From Streptomyces longhuiensis (lineage in GTDB: Bacteria > Actinomycetota > Actinomycetes > Streptomycetales > Streptomycetaceae), in contig NZ_CP085173.1 in the NCBI RefSeq assembly GCF_020616555.1, positions 6,650,001 to 6,714,000 on the forward strand: a DNA stretch of 64,000 nt. Reading direction: 5' to 3'. Below are positions 27,805 to 37,583 of this stretch, in pieces; positions within the stretch are counted from its first letter, which is position 1, and each line of letters starts with the position of its first letter. The position numbers and the translations under genes are program-made. The notes under the pieces were generated by a model that had not been told where the DNA came from, did not search any database, and saw only the letters and a list, made by a program, of their open reading frames with translations.

Positions 27805-28961
27805 GCGGGGCGGAGGCCTCCGACGGAATCCGGCTCGCCAGGGCCGCCCTCACCCGGATCGTCGAGCCCGGCGACGAGAGGGCGGGGCGGTGGCTCAGGG
27901 AGTTCGGTGCGGTGGACGTCGTGCGGCGCATCGTCGAGGACGGGGAACCGCTGCCCGGGGTGAGCGAAGACCGCTGGGCGGGGCTGCGGGCCAGGGCGGC
28001 GGACGTGCAGCCCGAGCGTGACCTGGAGCGGGCGGCGGGCGTGGGGGCGCGGATCGTGTGTCCCGGGGACGCCGAATGGCCGGCCCAGCTGGACGATCTC
28101 GGCGACGCGCGGCCCGTCGCCCTGTGGGTGCGGGGGCGGCCCTCCCTGCGGATATGGGCGTTGCGGTCCGTCGGGGTCGTGGGGGCGCGGGCCTGCACGG
28201 ACTACGGGGCGCGGGTGGCGGCGAGCCTCGGCGCGGGGCTCGCGGAGCGCGGCAGCGTCGTCGTGTCGGGCGGCGCGTACGGGGTGGACGCGGCCGCCCA
28301 TCGCGGGACCCTGGGCGCGAGCGGTGCCACCGTGGCCGTCCTTGCCTGCGGGGTCGACCGACCCTATCCGCGCGGCCATGTCCAGTTGATCGAGCGGATC
28401 GCGGAACAGGGTCTCGTCATCGCGGAGTTGCCACCCGGTGATCATCCGACGCGGAGCAGATTCATCCTCCGTAACCGCCTGATCGCCGCGCTCACCCGGG
28501 GGACCGTCGTCGTGGAGGCCGCGTACCGCAGCGGTGCTCTTGGTACGGCGCGCTGGGCGCAGCGTCTCGGCCGTCACACGATGGGGGTACCTGGGCCGGT
28601 CACAAGCACCCGTTCCGCAGGGGTGCACGAACTGTTGCGCGGGGAAGCCGTTCTCGTCACCGACGCGGCGGAAGTCATGGAGCTGGTCGGGGACATGGGG
28701 GAGCTCGCGCCGGCGCGGCGCGGTCCCGTGCTGCCGCACGACCTGCTCGCGCCGGGCGCCGCGGCGGTCCTGGCGACGCTGCCCGCCGTCGGGGCTGTCG
28801 GGGCGGGGGACATCGCCCGGGCCGCCGGTACTGGAGTCGACGACGCAATCGGGAGGTTGTACGAACTGCGCTCACTGGGGTTCGTCGAACGACACAGCGA
28901 TGGCTGGCAGTTGACACGCCAGGCGATCCACCCTGTCTTGCCGGAAGGAGATGATCGGTGA
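27801..28961 (+). CDS. dprA: DNA-processing protein DprA
   Basis: The 386-residue protein protects single-stranded DNA and loads RecA. The Rossmann-like DprA domain is complete: VGVVGARACTDYG, VVSGGAYGVDAAAHRG, VAVLACGVDRPYP, and the FILRNRLIAALTRGTVVVEA motif. A C-terminal winged-helix-like domain is present. ATG overlaps the comM stop by 4 nt. A hairpin terminator follows 29 nt downstream. Confidence 0.94.
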   Translation: MSGAEASDGIRLARAALTRIVEPGDERAGRWLREFGAVDVVRRIVEDGEPLPGVSEDRWAGLRARAADVQPERDLERAAGVGARIVCPGDAEWPAQLDDLGDARPVALWVRGRPSLRIWALRSVGVVGARACTDYGARVAASLGAGLAERGSVVVSGGAYGVDAAAHRGTLGASGATVAVLACGVDRPYPRGHVQLIERIAEQGLVIAELPPGDHPTRSRFILRNRLIAALTRGTVVVEAAYRSGALGTARWAQRLGRHTMGVPGPVTSTRSAGVHELLRGEAVLVTDAAEVMELVGDMGELAPARRGPVLPHDLLAPGAAAVLATLPAVGAVGAGDIARAAGTGVDDAIGRLYELRSLGFVERHSDGWQLTRQAIHPVLPEGDDR

Positions 28962-28989
28962 CGGAGGGTGTTGCGCCGTCCGGATGACG

Positions 28990-29023
28990 GCCGAACCCCT
29001 TGGCGTTACGGGGTGTTGGCCTT
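28990..29023 (+). terminator. Terminator after dprA, start of a 347-nt gap
   Basis: The arms GCCGAACCCC (28990-28999) and GGGGTGTTGGC (29010-29020) form a 10-bp stem with one bulge and one G-T pair, followed by CTTTC. The remaining gap to whiG (29024-29308) holds no ORF I can support and presumably contains the whiG promoter. Confidence 0.55.
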
Positions 29024-29308
29024 TCGACCCGGTCACTTACAGCGACGGATGTGATCCCGCAAGTCGCCCAACGGAACGTATCTGCGCACGCGCGATCCCA
29101 TAGCCTTCGCACACTGCGACACTCCAGTCACGCTACGCTCACCAGGATTCCGGCTCGTTCGGTTCAATCCCGAACCAGCCCGGCAATGAAGAGCAACCAC
29201 GAACAGAGGGGCAGCCGAGCATCAGACAGGTAACTCGGGATCTTTACCATCAGTCCGGCGCCAGGCGCACAAATCCCCAGTTCACGGCAGAACGGCACAA
29301 GGCGACGA

Positions 29309-30145
29309 ATGCCCCAGCACACCTCCGGGTCTGACCGGGCTGCGGTTCCCCCCGCTGCTCGTGGCAGCGTGCGGCCTCCTGCTCCCTCTTCGCTCGAGGA
29401 GCTGTGGAGGTCGTACAAGGCGACGGGTGACGGGCGATTGCGCGAGCAGCTCATCCTGCACTACTCGCCGCTGGTCAAGTACGTGGCGGGCCGCGTCAGC
29501 GTCGGGCTGCCGCCCAATGTCGAACAGGCCGACTTCGTGTCCTCAGGCGTCTTCGGACTGATCGACGCGATCGAGAAGTTCGACATCGAGCGCGAGATCA
29601 AGTTCGAGACGTACGCGATCACCCGGATCCGCGGCGCCATGATCGACGAACTCCGGGCGCTCGACTGGATCCCGCGCTCCGTACGGCAGAAGGCGCGCAA
29701 CGTCGAGCGGGCGTACGCCACGCTCGAGGCGCAGCTGCGCCGGACTCCGTCGGAGAGCGAGGTCGCCGCCGAGCTCGGCATCAAGGTCGAGGAACTGCAC
29801 GCGGTCTTCAGTCAGTTGTCCCTCGCGAACGTGGTGGCCCTCGAAGAGCTGCTGCACGCCGGCGGCGAGAGCGGCGACCGGCTCAGCTTGATGGACACGC
29901 TCGAGGACCAGGCTGCCGACGACCCGGTCGAGGTCGCCGAGGGCCGCGAGCTGCGGCGGTATCTGGCGCGCGCGATCAACACACTGCCGGAGCGTGAGAA
30001 GACCGTGGTGACGCTCTACTACTACGAGGGGCTGACCCTCGCGGAGATCGGCAATGTGCTCGGGGTGACCGAGAGCCGCGTCAGCCAGATCCACACCAAG
30101 TCCGTCCTCCAGCTCCGCGCGAAACTGGCCGCCTTCCGGCGCTGA
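29309..30145 (+). CDS. whiG: RNA polymerase sigma factor WhiG (FliA/sigma-28 type)
   Basis: The 278-residue sigma factor starts sporulation of aerial hyphae in Streptomyces. Region 2 ([46 protein letters not shown]), region 3 ([19 protein letters not shown]) and the region 4 helix-turn-helix ([20 protein letters not shown]) are present. Known targets are whiH and whiI. In Streptomyces RsiG with c-di-GMP holds WhiG inactive; rsiG is not seen here. Confidence 0.94.
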   Translation: MPQHTSGSDRAAVPPAARGSVRPPAPSSLEELWRSYKATGDGRLREQLILHYSPLVKYVAGRVSVGLPPNVEQADFVSSGVFGLIDAIEKFDIEREIKFETYAITRIRGAMIDELRALDWIPRSVRQKARNVERAYATLEAQLRRTPSESEVAAELGIKVEELHAVFSQLSLANVVALEELLHAGGESGDRLSLMDTLEDQAADDPVEVAEGRELRRYLARAINTLPEREKTVVTLYYYEGLTLAEIGNVLGVTESRVSQIHTKSVLQLRAKLAAFRR

Positions 30146-30225
30146 CGGTGCGGAATCGTGCCTGCCGGGCCGTGCGTGGGGCGGGACGACTCCCGCGGCG
30201 CGCGTCCCGTCCGTAAAGTGGTGGC

Positions 30226-30807
30226 GTGCCAAGGATTCGAGCGGCCTCAGTGGCCGAGCACCGGTCGATGCAGCGCGGCGCCCTTCTGGACGCGGCGCGC
30301 TCCCTGCTGTCCGAGGGCGGGACGGAGGCGCTGACCTTCCCCGCGCTCGCCGAGCGCACCGGGCTCGCCCGGTCCTCCGTGTACGAGTACTTCCGGTCGC
30401 GGGCCGCGGTCGTCGAAGAGCTCTGCGAGGTCGACTTCCCCGTCTGGGCGGCGGAGGTCTCCACGGCGATGGAGCGCGCGGGTACGCCCGAGGGCAAGGT
30501 CGAGGCGTATGTGCGGGAGCAGCTCGCGCTGGTGGGCGACCGCCGGCACCGCGCCGTCGTGGCCATCTCGGCGAGCGAACTCGACTCAGGGGCGCGCGAG
30601 AAGATCCGCGCCGCGCACGGCGGGCTGGTCGCGATGATCGTCGAGGCCCTCGCCGACATGGGCCACACGGAACCGCGCCTCGCGGCGATGCTCCTTCAGG
30701 GGGTCGTGGACGCGGCGGTCCGCCGGATCGAACTGGGCGCGGCGGAAGACCCCTCGGCCATTACCGAAGCGGCCGTGAGTATGGCGCTGCGGGGCGTCAG
30801 CGGCTGA
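30226..30807 (+). CDS. TetR family transcriptional regulator
   Basis: The 193-residue repressor-type protein has a TetR helix-turn-helix near 32-55 (LTFPALAERTGLARSSVYEYF) and a helical ligand-binding domain. The ligand is unknown. GTG 30226 lies 6 nt after TAAAGT (30214-30219), so the mRNA is probably leaderless. Its 3' end overlaps the convergent M23 peptidase gene by 11 nt. Confidence 0.85.
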   Translation: MPRIRAASVAEHRSMQRGALLDAARSLLSEGGTEALTFPALAERTGLARSSVYEYFRSRAAVVEELCEVDFPVWAAEVSTAMERAGTPEGKVEAYVREQLALVGDRRHRAVVAISASELDSGAREKIRAAHGGLVAMIVEALADMGHTEPRLAAMLLQGVVDAAVRRIELGAAEDPSAITEAAVSMALRGVSG

Positions 30808-31507
30808 TCCGGGGCGCGAGCCCTGGAGGAGGCGGCGGGACCAGCAGGGGCGGAACCGGCCCTGGTGCGGCGCCCACCGCCGTACCGACGCCAACGGCCG
30901 ACCGGACCGGCAGCAGCGGGATCAGCAGCGGTGGGTCAGCCCTGGGCGGCACCAGTAGTGATGGGTCAGCCCCGGGCGGCACCAGCCCCGGTGCCGCAGC
31001 CGTCGGGGGCACCGGCAGCAGTCGCGACGGACCCCGTCGCAGCAGCCGCGGGGGCAGTAGGGACAGCGGGTCCAGGTAGGTGTCGCCCCGCAGCAAGCCC
31101 CAGTGCAGGCAAGGCGTGGGGCCGCAGTGGTTTGTCGGGGGTTCCAGCGCACCCAGCACCTCGCCAGGCGCTACCCGGGCGCCCTTCTTCACCGATGGCG
31201 TCACCGGTTCGTACGTGGTTCGCAGAGGCGGGTCGCCCGTTCCGGACAGCTCCACCGCCACCACGCCTCTGCCCGCCACGCGCCCCGCGAAGGACACCCG
31301 GCCGCCCGCCACCGCTCCGACCGGGGCGCCGACGGGCGCGGCCAGGTCCACGCCGCGGTGGCCCGCCCCGTACTCCGTCGCCGGCGGGGCCCAGCCTCGT
31401 ACGATCGGGGGCCTCGTCCCCACCGGCCAGGCGGTGCCCACGGCGGGCACCGGCGGGGGCGGCACGAGGCTCGCCAGCGCCGCGGTCAGCATCAGCATCA
31501 GTCGCAT
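30797..31507 (-). CDS. Secreted M23 family (LytM-type) peptidase-like protein
   Basis: The 236-residue protein has a signal peptide ([19 protein letters not shown]) and a LytM domain with [15 protein letters not shown], carrying the first His and Asp zinc ligands. The usual HxH motif is CLHWG, so its first His is Cys, as in many actinobacterial relatives. The last 85 residues are rich in Pro, Leu and Gly with degenerate repeats ([20 protein letters not shown]). It probably acts in or on the cell wall; loss of one HxH histidine leaves catalytic activity uncertain. Confidence 0.78.
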   Translation of the reverse strand: MRLMLMLTAALASLVPPPPVPAVGTAWPVGTRPPIVRGWAPPATEYGAGHRGVDLAAPVGAPVGAVAGGRVSFAGRVAGRGVVAVELSGTGDPPLRTTYEPVTPSVKKGARVAPGEVLGALEPPTNHCGPTPCLHWGLLRGDTYLDPLSLLPPRLLRRGPSRLLPVPPTAAAPGLVPPGADPSLLVPPRADPPLLIPLLPVRSAVGVGTAVGAAPGPVPPLLVPPPPPGLAPRISR

Positions 31508-31584
31508 GCACCGAACGGTCCCGTCCCGACGCGATCCGCGGGGATCATGGACCGGAACGGTGGACTACCGACCGGTTGTGGACA

Positions 31585-31620
31585 GCGGCGTCACCCGGCA
31601 CCCCGCGGGTCCCGTACACT
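31585..31620 (+). promoter_or_regulatory. Possible rpsB promoter
   Basis: TACACT at 31615-31620 is a good -10 hexamer, 163 nt before the rpsB ATG, in the gap between the divergent M23 and rpsB genes. No convincing -35 was found at the right distance. Confidence 0.35.
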
Positions 31621-31782
31621 TCTGATGGCGATCCGGGTCACCGGATCGACTTCGCACGCCCCAACACCAGTTCACTCGTGACGGTGTCCGCGCTCCTCGG
31701 TCCCTCGTGGCACAGCGCGCGGGGCGTCAGGCGCGACAGCAATCCTGCGGTCGCGGCAACCGAGAACCCAAGGAGTACGGCC

Positions 31783-32697
31783 ATGGCCGTCGTCACGATG
31801 CGGGAGCTGCTGGAAAGCGGCGTCCACTTCGGTCACCAGACCCGTCGCTGGAACCCGAAGATGAAGCGCTTCATCTTCACCGAGCGCAACGGCATCTACA
31901 TCATCGACCTGCTCCAGTCGCTGTCGTACATCGACCGCGCCTACGAGTTCGTCAAGGAGACCGTCGCCCACGGCGGCACGGTCATGTTCGTCGGCACGAA
32001 GAAGCAGGCGCAGGAGGCGATCGCCGAGCAGGCGACCCGCGTCGGCATGCCCTACGTCAACCAGCGCTGGCTGGGCGGCATGCTCACCAACTTCTCGACC
32101 GTCTACAAGCGTCTGCAGCGCCTCAAGGAGCTTGAGCAGATCGACTTCGAGGATGTGGCCGCGTCCGGCCTCACCAAGAAGGAGCTGCTCGTCCTCTCCC
32201 GCGAGAAGGCCAAGCTGGAGAAGACCCTCGGCGGTATCCGCGAGATGTCCAAGGTGCCCAGCGCCGTCTGGATCGTGGACACCAAGAAGGAGCACATCGC
32301 GGTCGGTGAGGCCCGGAAGCTCAACATCCCGGTCGTCGCCATCCTCGACACCAACTGCGACCCCGACGAGGTCGACTACAAGATCCCGGGCAACGACGAC
32401 GCGATCCGCTCCGTCACCCTGCTCACCCGCGTGATCGCCGACGCCGTCGCCGAGGGCCTCATCGCCCGCTCCGGTGCCGCCACTGGCGACCAGAAGCCGG
32501 GCGAGAAGGCCGCCGGCGAGCCGCTCGCCGAGTGGGAGCGCGACCTGCTCGAGGGTGAGAAGAAGGCCGACGAGAAGCCGGCCGCCGAGGCTGAGGTCCA
32601 GACCTCCGCCGAGACGGAGAAGGTCGCCGACGCCGAGGCCGAGGTCGCCACCGAGGTTGTCACCGAGGCTCCGGCCGCGGACGCCGAGCAGGCCTGA
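31783..32697 (+). CDS. rpsB: 30S ribosomal protein S2
   Basis: The 304-residue protein has the S2 core to about residue 230 ([39 protein letters not shown]) and an Ala/Glu-rich acidic extension of about 65 residues as found in streptomycetes. The ATG follows AAGGAG by 7 nt. It is followed by a terminator-like hairpin and tsf, the universal rpsB-tsf order. Confidence 0.96.
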   Translation: MAVVTMRELLESGVHFGHQTRRWNPKMKRFIFTERNGIYIIDLLQSLSYIDRAYEFVKETVAHGGTVMFVGTKKQAQEAIAEQATRVGMPYVNQRWLGGMLTNFSTVYKRLQRLKELEQIDFEDVAASGLTKKELLVLSREKAKLEKTLGGIREMSKVPSAVWIVDTKKEHIAVGEARKLNIPVVAILDTNCDPDEVDYKIPGNDDAIRSVTLLTRVIADAVAEGLIARSGAATGDQKPGEKAAGEPLAEWERDLLEGEKKADEKPAAEAEVQTSAETEKVADAEAEVATEVVTEAPAADAEQA

Positions 32698-32718
32698 ACC
32701 TCACCGGTTCGGTAGTTG

Positions 32719-32747
32719 ACGGCGGGGGCCGAGTCGGCCCCCGCCGT
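32719..32747 (+). terminator. Hairpin between rpsB and tsf
   Basis: A perfect 12-bp stem, ACGGCGGGGGCC (32719-32730) and GGCCCCCGCCGT (32736-32747), has a 5-nt loop. It probably ends part of the rpsB transcripts and sets the ratio of S2 to EF-Ts. Confidence 0.75.
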
Positions 32748-32790
32748 TCACCCGTAGATCTTTCAGACTTCGAGAGAGAATTTCAGGATC

Positions 32791-33627
32791 ATGGCGAACT
32801 ACACCGCCGCTGACGTCAAGAAGCTCCGCGAGCTCACGGGCGCCGGCATGATGGACTGCAAGAAGGCGCTCGACGAGGCCGACGGCAGCGTCGACAAGGC
32901 CGTCGAGGCCCTGCGCATCAAGGGCCAGAAGGGCGTCGCCAAGCGCGAGGGCCGCTCCGCCGAGAACGGCGCTGTCGTCTCCCTCATCGCCGACGACAAC
33001 ACCTCCGGTGTCATCCTCGAGCTGAAGTGCGAGACGGACTTCGTCGCCAAGGGTGAGAAGTTCCAGGCCGTCGCGAACTCCCTCGCCGCCCACGCCGCCA
33101 AGACGAACCCGGCCGACATCGCGGCGCTCCTCGCGTCCGAGATCGAGCCCGGCAAGACCGTCCAGGCGTACGTCGACGAGGCCAACGCCAACCTCGGCGA
33201 GAAGATCGTCCTCGACCGCTTCGCGCAGTTCTCCGGCGCCTACGTCACCGCGTACATGCACCGCACCATGCCCGACCTGCCCCCGCAGATCGGTGTTCTG
33301 GTCGAGCTGGACAAGGCCGACGCCGACCTCGCCAAGGGCATCGCGCAGCACATTGCCGCCTTCGCGCCGAAGTACCTCTCCCGCGAGGACGTCCCGGCCG
33401 AGGTCGTCGAGTCCGAGCGTCGCGTCGCCGAGGAGACCACGCGCGCCGAGGGCAAGCCCGAGGCCGCGCTCCCGAAGATCGTCGAGGGTCGCGTCAACGG
33501 CTTCTTCAAGGAGGCCACCCTCCTCGGCCAGCCGTACGCGCTGGACAACAAGAAGTCCGTGCAGAAGGTCCTGGACGAGGCCGGTGTCACCCTGAAGCGC
33601 TTCTCGCGCATCAAGGTCGGCATCTGA
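32791..33627 (+). CDS. tsf: Elongation factor Ts
   Basis: The 278-residue nucleotide exchange factor for EF-Tu has the N-terminal UBA-like motif LRELTGAGMMDCKKALDE and core segments VILELKCETDFVAK and VHID-like dimerization elements. Full length. ATG with GAGAATTTCAGG upstream. Confidence 0.96.
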   Translation: MANYTAADVKKLRELTGAGMMDCKKALDEADGSVDKAVEALRIKGQKGVAKREGRSAENGAVVSLIADDNTSGVILELKCETDFVAKGEKFQAVANSLAAHAAKTNPADIAALLASEIEPGKTVQAYVDEANANLGEKIVLDRFAQFSGAYVTAYMHRTMPDLPPQIGVLVELDKADADLAKGIAQHIAAFAPKYLSREDVPAEVVESERRVAEETTRAEGKPEAALPKIVEGRVNGFFKEATLLGQPYALDNKKSVQKVLDEAGVTLKRFSRIKVGI

Positions 33628-33748
33628 GTCCGTACCGCGACAGCCGGAAGACACCGCTAGGGTCGACGAGATCCCAGTAGGGTCGACAGCAGTCTCCCGC
33701 GTACGCCGCCACGCGCGTGCGCGTCGGGCGACCGCAGATGTGACGAGG

Positions 33749-33803
33749 AGGCCATTGCCGAGTATGGGATGCGAACAACACCCCACCGGCAATGGCCTTC
33801 TTT
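33749..33803 (+). terminator. Long-loop hairpin with T-rich tail between tsf and pyrH
   Basis: A perfect 12-bp stem, AGGCCATTGCCG (33749-33760) and CGGCAATGGCCT (33787-33798), has a 26-nt loop and is followed by TCTTTGT. Pairing extends weakly outward. It is the only terminator in the window with a T-rich tail. Its position 33 nt before pyrH would also allow conditional attenuation of pyrH. Confidence 0.65.
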
Positions 33804-33835
33804 GTATGTGTGCCAAGTAAAGAGGCGAGATCACC

Positions 33836-34606
33836 ATGACCACCACCAAGGCCGACAAGGGCGACAAGAGCGACGACGGCAAAGGCGCGGGGCGCTTTTT
33901 GCTGAAGCTGTCCGGCGAGGCGTTCGCCGGTGGCGGGGGTCTGGGCGTCGACCCCGACGTGGTGCACAAGATCGCCCGTGAGATCGCGGCCGTCGTGCGC
34001 GACGGCGCGCAGATCGCCGTCGTCATCGGCGGCGGCAACTTCTTCCGCGGCGCCGAGCTCCAGCAGCGCGGCATGGACCGTGCCCGCTCCGACTACATGG
34101 GCATGCTCGGCACCGTCATGAACTGCCTCGCGCTCCAGGACTTCCTGGAGAAGGAGGGCATCGACAGCCGCGTGCAGACCGCCATCACCATGGGGCAGGT
34201 CGCCGAGCCGTACATCCCGCTGCGCGCCGTGCGCCACCTGGAGAAGGGCCGCGTCGTCATCTTCGGCGCCGGTATGGGCATGCCGTACTTCTCCACCGAC
34301 ACGACCGCCGCCCAGCGCGCCCTGGAGATCGACGCCGAGGCGCTGCTCATGGGCAAGAACGGGGTGGACGGGGTCTACGACTCCGACCCGAAGACCAACC
34401 CCGAGGCCGTGAAGTTCGACGCGCTCAGCTACGGCGAGGTCATCACCCGCGACCTCAAGGTCGCCGACATGACCGCGATCACCCTGTGCCGCGACAACAA
34501 GCTGCCCATCCTCGTCTTCGAACTGCTCGCCGAGGGCAATATCGCGCGAGCGGTCAAGGGTGAGAAGATCGGCACGCTCGTGGGCGACCACGGAACGCGG
34601 GCCTGA
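33836..34606 (+). CDS. pyrH: Uridylate kinase (UMP kinase)
   Basis: The 256-residue amino-acid-kinase-family hexamer makes UDP from UMP. Motifs [35 protein letters not shown] and [10 protein letters not shown] are present. ATG 33836 has AGAGGCGAG upstream. First of the pyrH-frr-cdsA group, after the hairpin that follows tsf. Confidence 0.96.
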   Translation: MTTTKADKGDKSDDGKGAGRFLLKLSGEAFAGGGGLGVDPDVVHKIAREIAAVVRDGAQIAVVIGGGNFFRGAELQQRGMDRARSDYMGMLGTVMNCLALQDFLEKEGIDSRVQTAITMGQVAEPYIPLRAVRHLEKGRVVIFGAGMGMPYFSTDTTAAQRALEIDAEALLMGKNGVDGVYDSDPKTNPEAVKFDALSYGEVITRDLKVADMTAITLCRDNKLPILVFELLAEGNIARAVKGEKIGTLVGDHGTRA

Positions 34607-34730
34607 CACCACCCCCCGCCAGGGGATGGACAATGTCCTGCCGGTCGGACACCGTGCAGGAAAGACACACGACGCAGCCGGCCGCCCTGGGCGCATGCCG
34701 GGCCTCACTCAAGACACGCAGGAGCAAGTG

Positions 34731-35288
34731 GTGATCGAAGAGACCCTCCTCGAGGCCGAGGAGAAGATGGAGAAGGCCGTCGTGGTCGCCAAGGAGGACT
34801 TCGCCGCGATCCGCACCGGCCGTGCGCACCCGGCGATGTTCAACAAGATCGTGGCGGACTACTACGGCGCGCTGACCCCGATCAACCAGCTGGCCTCGTT
34901 CTCCGTGCCCGAGCCGCGGATGGCCGTGGTGACCCCGTTCGACAAGAGCGCGCTGCGCAACATCGAGCAGGCGATCCGCGACTCCGACCTCGGCGTCAAC
35001 CCGAGCAACGACGGCAACATCATCCGTGTGACGTTCCCGGAGCTGACCCAGGACCGCCGCAAGGAGTACATCAAGGTCGCCAAGACCAAGGCCGAGGACT
35101 CCAAGATCTCGATCCGCTCCATCCGCCGCAAGGCCAAGGAGACGATCGACAAGCTCGTCAAGGACGGCGAGGTCGGCGAGGACGAGGGCCGCCGCGCCGA
35201 GAAGGAGCTCGACGACACCACCGCGAAGTACGTCGCTCAGGTGGACGAGCTGCTCAAGCACAAGGAAGCCGAGCTGCTCGAGGTCTGA
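34731..35288 (+). CDS. frr: Ribosome recycling factor
   Basis: The 185-residue tRNA-mimic splits post-termination ribosomes with EF-G. Family motifs [33 protein letters not shown] and [15 protein letters not shown] are present. The frame is open upstream, but GTG 34731 has CAGGAG at 7 nt and gives the standard 185-residue length. Confidence 0.96.
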   Translation: MIEETLLEAEEKMEKAVVVAKEDFAAIRTGRAHPAMFNKIVADYYGALTPINQLASFSVPEPRMAVVTPFDKSALRNIEQAIRDSDLGVNPSNDGNIIRVTFPELTQDRRKEYIKVAKTKAEDSKISIRSIRRKAKETIDKLVKDGEVGEDEGRRAEKELDDTTAKYVAQVDELLKHKEAELLEV

Positions 35289-35295
35289 GGAATCC

Positions 35296-36624
35296 GTGAA
35301 CGACTCTTCCTGGGGAGCGCCGACCGGAGCCGGGTACTGGGGGCCGCCCGACCAGGGGCCTTCCCAGGGGGCTTCCCCGGCGGGTCCCGCGTACGAACAG
35401 CATGCGGTTGAGGAGACTCGGCCCATGCCCATCGTGCCCGAAATGCCCGACGGACCCGCCGGTGGTCGTGACCAGGACGACGATCGGGGGGCTGCTCGGC
35501 CGAGCGGTCCCCTGTTCCGCGACGAGTCGCCGGGGACGCAGCACGAGCACCCCCACGGGCCTCAGCACGAGCACCCTCACGGGCCTCAGCACGAGCCGCC
35601 TCAGGGGACCCAGCACGAGCAGCCGCGCGGGAACTCTCCGTACGAGCAGCCGAGCGGGGCACAGCACGAACCGCAGCATCCGACACAGCATCAGACGCAT
35701 CGCCCGACGCAGCACCAGACGCCGTATGTGACGCCGCACGAGGCGCAGCACGAGAGCCGGCAGGAGCCCATGCCAAGCGCCGCACAGCCCGCCCCCGCAC
35801 CGCCGAAGAAGAGCGCGGGCCGTGACCTCGGGGCAGCCATAGGAGTCGGGGTGGGGCTCGGCGCGGTGATCGTCGCGTCGCTCTTCATCGTCAAAGCCGT
35901 GTTCATCGGCGTGATAGCGGTGGCCGTCGTCGTCGGCCTCTGGGAGCTCACTTCGCGGCTCGAGGAGCGCAAGGGCATCAAGGCGCCCCTCGTGCCGCTC
36001 GCGATCGGCGGCGCGGCGATGGTCGTCGCCGGATACGTCCGCGGCACCGAGGGCGCCTGGGTGGCGATGGCGCTCACCGCGCTCGCGGTCCTGGTCTGGC
36101 GCATGACGGAGCCCCCCGAGGGCTACCTGAGGGACGTCACGGCCGGTGTCTTCGCCGCGTTCTACGTGCCGTTCCTCGCCACCTTCGTGGCGCTGATGCT
36201 CACCGCGGACGACGGGCCGCAGCGCGTCCTGACGTTCCTGCTGCTCACGGTCGTCAGCGACACCGGCGCGTACGCGATCGGCTGGCGCTTCGGCAAGCAC
36301 AAGCTCGCCCCGCGCATCAGCCCCGGCAAGACCCGCGAGGGCCTGGTCGGCGCGGTGACGTTCGCGATGGCCGCCGGCGCGCTGTGCATGCAGTTCCTGA
36401 TCGACGACGGTGCCTGGTGGCAGGGCCTGCTGCTCGGGCTCGCGGTCGCGGCCAGCGCCACGCTCGGCGACCTCGGCGAGTCGATGATCAAGCGCGACCT
36501 GGGGATCAAGGACATGGGCACGCTCCTCCCCGGGCACGGCGGGATCATGGACCGCCTCGACTCGCTGCTCCCGACGGCGCCGGTGGTCTGGCTGCTCCTG
36601 GTGATCTTCGTCGGGGCCGGCTGA
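35296..36624 (+). CDS. cdsA: Phosphatidate cytidylyltransferase with repeat-rich N-terminus
   Basis: This 442-residue membrane enzyme makes CDP-diacylglycerol from phosphatidic acid and CTP. The catalytic part begins near residue 175 and has about eight membrane helices. It contains VVSDTGAYAIGWRFGKHKLA and SPGKTREGLVG, and the signature near DLGESMIKRDLGIKDMG with GHGGIMDRLDS. The first 170 residues are cytoplasmic, low in complexity and rich in Gln, His, Pro and Glu, with tandem copies of (G)xQHE(H/P)PxG. GTG start 8 nt after frr. Downstream the normal rlmN neighbour is displaced by a 4.3-kb island. Confidence 0.93.
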   Translation: MNDSSWGAPTGAGYWGPPDQGPSQGASPAGPAYEQHAVEETRPMPIVPEMPDGPAGGRDQDDDRGAARPSGPLFRDESPGTQHEHPHGPQHEHPHGPQHEPPQGTQHEQPRGNSPYEQPSGAQHEPQHPTQHQTHRPTQHQTPYVTPHEAQHESRQEPMPSAAQPAPAPPKKSAGRDLGAAIGVGVGLGAVIVASLFIVKAVFIGVIAVAVVVGLWELTSRLEERKGIKAPLVPLAIGGAAMVVAGYVRGTEGAWVAMALTALAVLVWRMTEPPEGYLRDVTAGVFAAFYVPFLATFVALMLTADDGPQRVLTFLLLTVVSDTGAYAIGWRFGKHKLAPRISPGKTREGLVGAVTFAMAAGALCMQFLIDDGAWWQGLLLGLAVAASATLGDLGESMIKRDLGIKDMGTLLPGHGGIMDRLDSLLPTAPVVWLLLVIFVGAG

Positions 36625-36723
36625 CCGACCCGAAGTCCCGGCTGACCTGCGCGGATTCAGGTGACGGGCTCGTTGTCCACAGGGCGACGGGCCCGTTGTC
36701 GTATGTCCGCGACGCTCGGAGGG

Positions 36724-36900
36724 ATTTGCCTACGCCGGACAGCTCGCAGTGACCGGCGGAATCCGGCCCCCGATGCGTACACCCGTAGCGCCAGTGCGGG
36801 GCGGTGTGCCCGAGGTATTGGCTGACGGCCTTGAGGCTCTCCCCGGCGTCCAGGAGAGCGGACGCGTGCCGTCGCCTTCGGGTCATCCGGTTTGCGCCCG
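36724..36900 (-). pseudogene. Tyrosine recombinase (integrase) C-terminal remnant
   Basis: One minus frame reads RHASALLDAGESLKAVSQ then YLGHTAP, the box around the second Arg/His of phage-type integrases. The expected continuation TLRVYTH is split: ALALRVY is in a second frame and THRGPDSA is back in the first, which implies two small indels. The N-terminal two-thirds and most of the catalytic domain are missing. Located 100 nt after cdsA, it marks past integration of a mobile element. Confidence 0.65.
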
Positions 36901-37048
36901 TCGGCCGTAAGTCGCGCTCTCGCCGGATGTCGGTGGGTGACGTCATCCCGGGAGACCTCCAACAGGCCTGTAGTGGGCTGGTTGGCAGGGAGGCTCGGTT
37001 CTTTGGCGAGAGGGGCCGCCCCTCGATGATGGCCGGGCCTGAATTGTC

Positions 37049-37375
37049 GTGGACGACAGTGGGGCAGCGCTTGCCACTGTCAGCCGTGGGCCCATTGATC
37101 GAGACTTCCGGAACGACGACGTCAAGCCGGAGTCCGCGTTCTATCTCTACAAGCTGATCGTGGCGAGGTCTGCGGCCGGCCGGCAGCTTGGTGCCCGAAT
37201 CGTTGACTGGGCTAGCCGTGTTGCTGCGCTGGAGGGGCGCGACTGGGTTCGTATCGACACCTGGCGCACGAACACGGGACTGCACGCCTACTACGAGCGC
37301 TTGGGGTTCAAGCATGTCCGGACAGAGGCGCCGTCGCACCGTCGATCCGGATGGCTTGCCTTTGACTGCCCTTGA
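37049..37375 (+). CDS. GNAT family N-acetyltransferase, truncated at the N-terminus
   Basis: The 108-residue reading frame covers only the C-terminal half of a GNAT domain: the acetyl-CoA loop ARSAAGRQLGARIVDWA (pattern RxxGxG/A) and the final YYERLGFKHVRTE strand. The usual N-terminal about 60 residues are absent, and no homologous frame is seen upstream. GTG 37049 is the best in-frame start but has no clear Shine-Dalgarno. Probably a non-functional fragment in the decayed island. Confidence 0.5.
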   Translation: MDDSGAALATVSRGPIDRDFRNDDVKPESAFYLYKLIVARSAAGRQLGARIVDWASRVAALEGRDWVRIDTWRTNTGLHAYYERLGFKHVRTEAPSHRRSGWLAFDCP

Positions 37376-37583
37376 GTTCCCGCGACCTAACTTCTATTTA
37401 GTCGTAGTTGGGCAGGTGTCAGCAGGTGAGGGGGTAGGGCGGGGAGGCTTGGCGAGCCGTTACGCAGCATAAATCGATGGTAGAACTCCCGAAATTGGTT
37501 GGCTCATAACTCATGGCGGCGTAATGAGTTATCGCTGCGGAGCTCTGGCCTAGAGGCGTTCTTACCCGAAGCACAAGGTCTCG

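Noticed and set aside
25802..28961. yraN-comM-dprA as a new competence system
   Set aside because: This gene order is common in actinobacteria, and no pilus or uptake genes (comEA, comEC, pil) are in the window.
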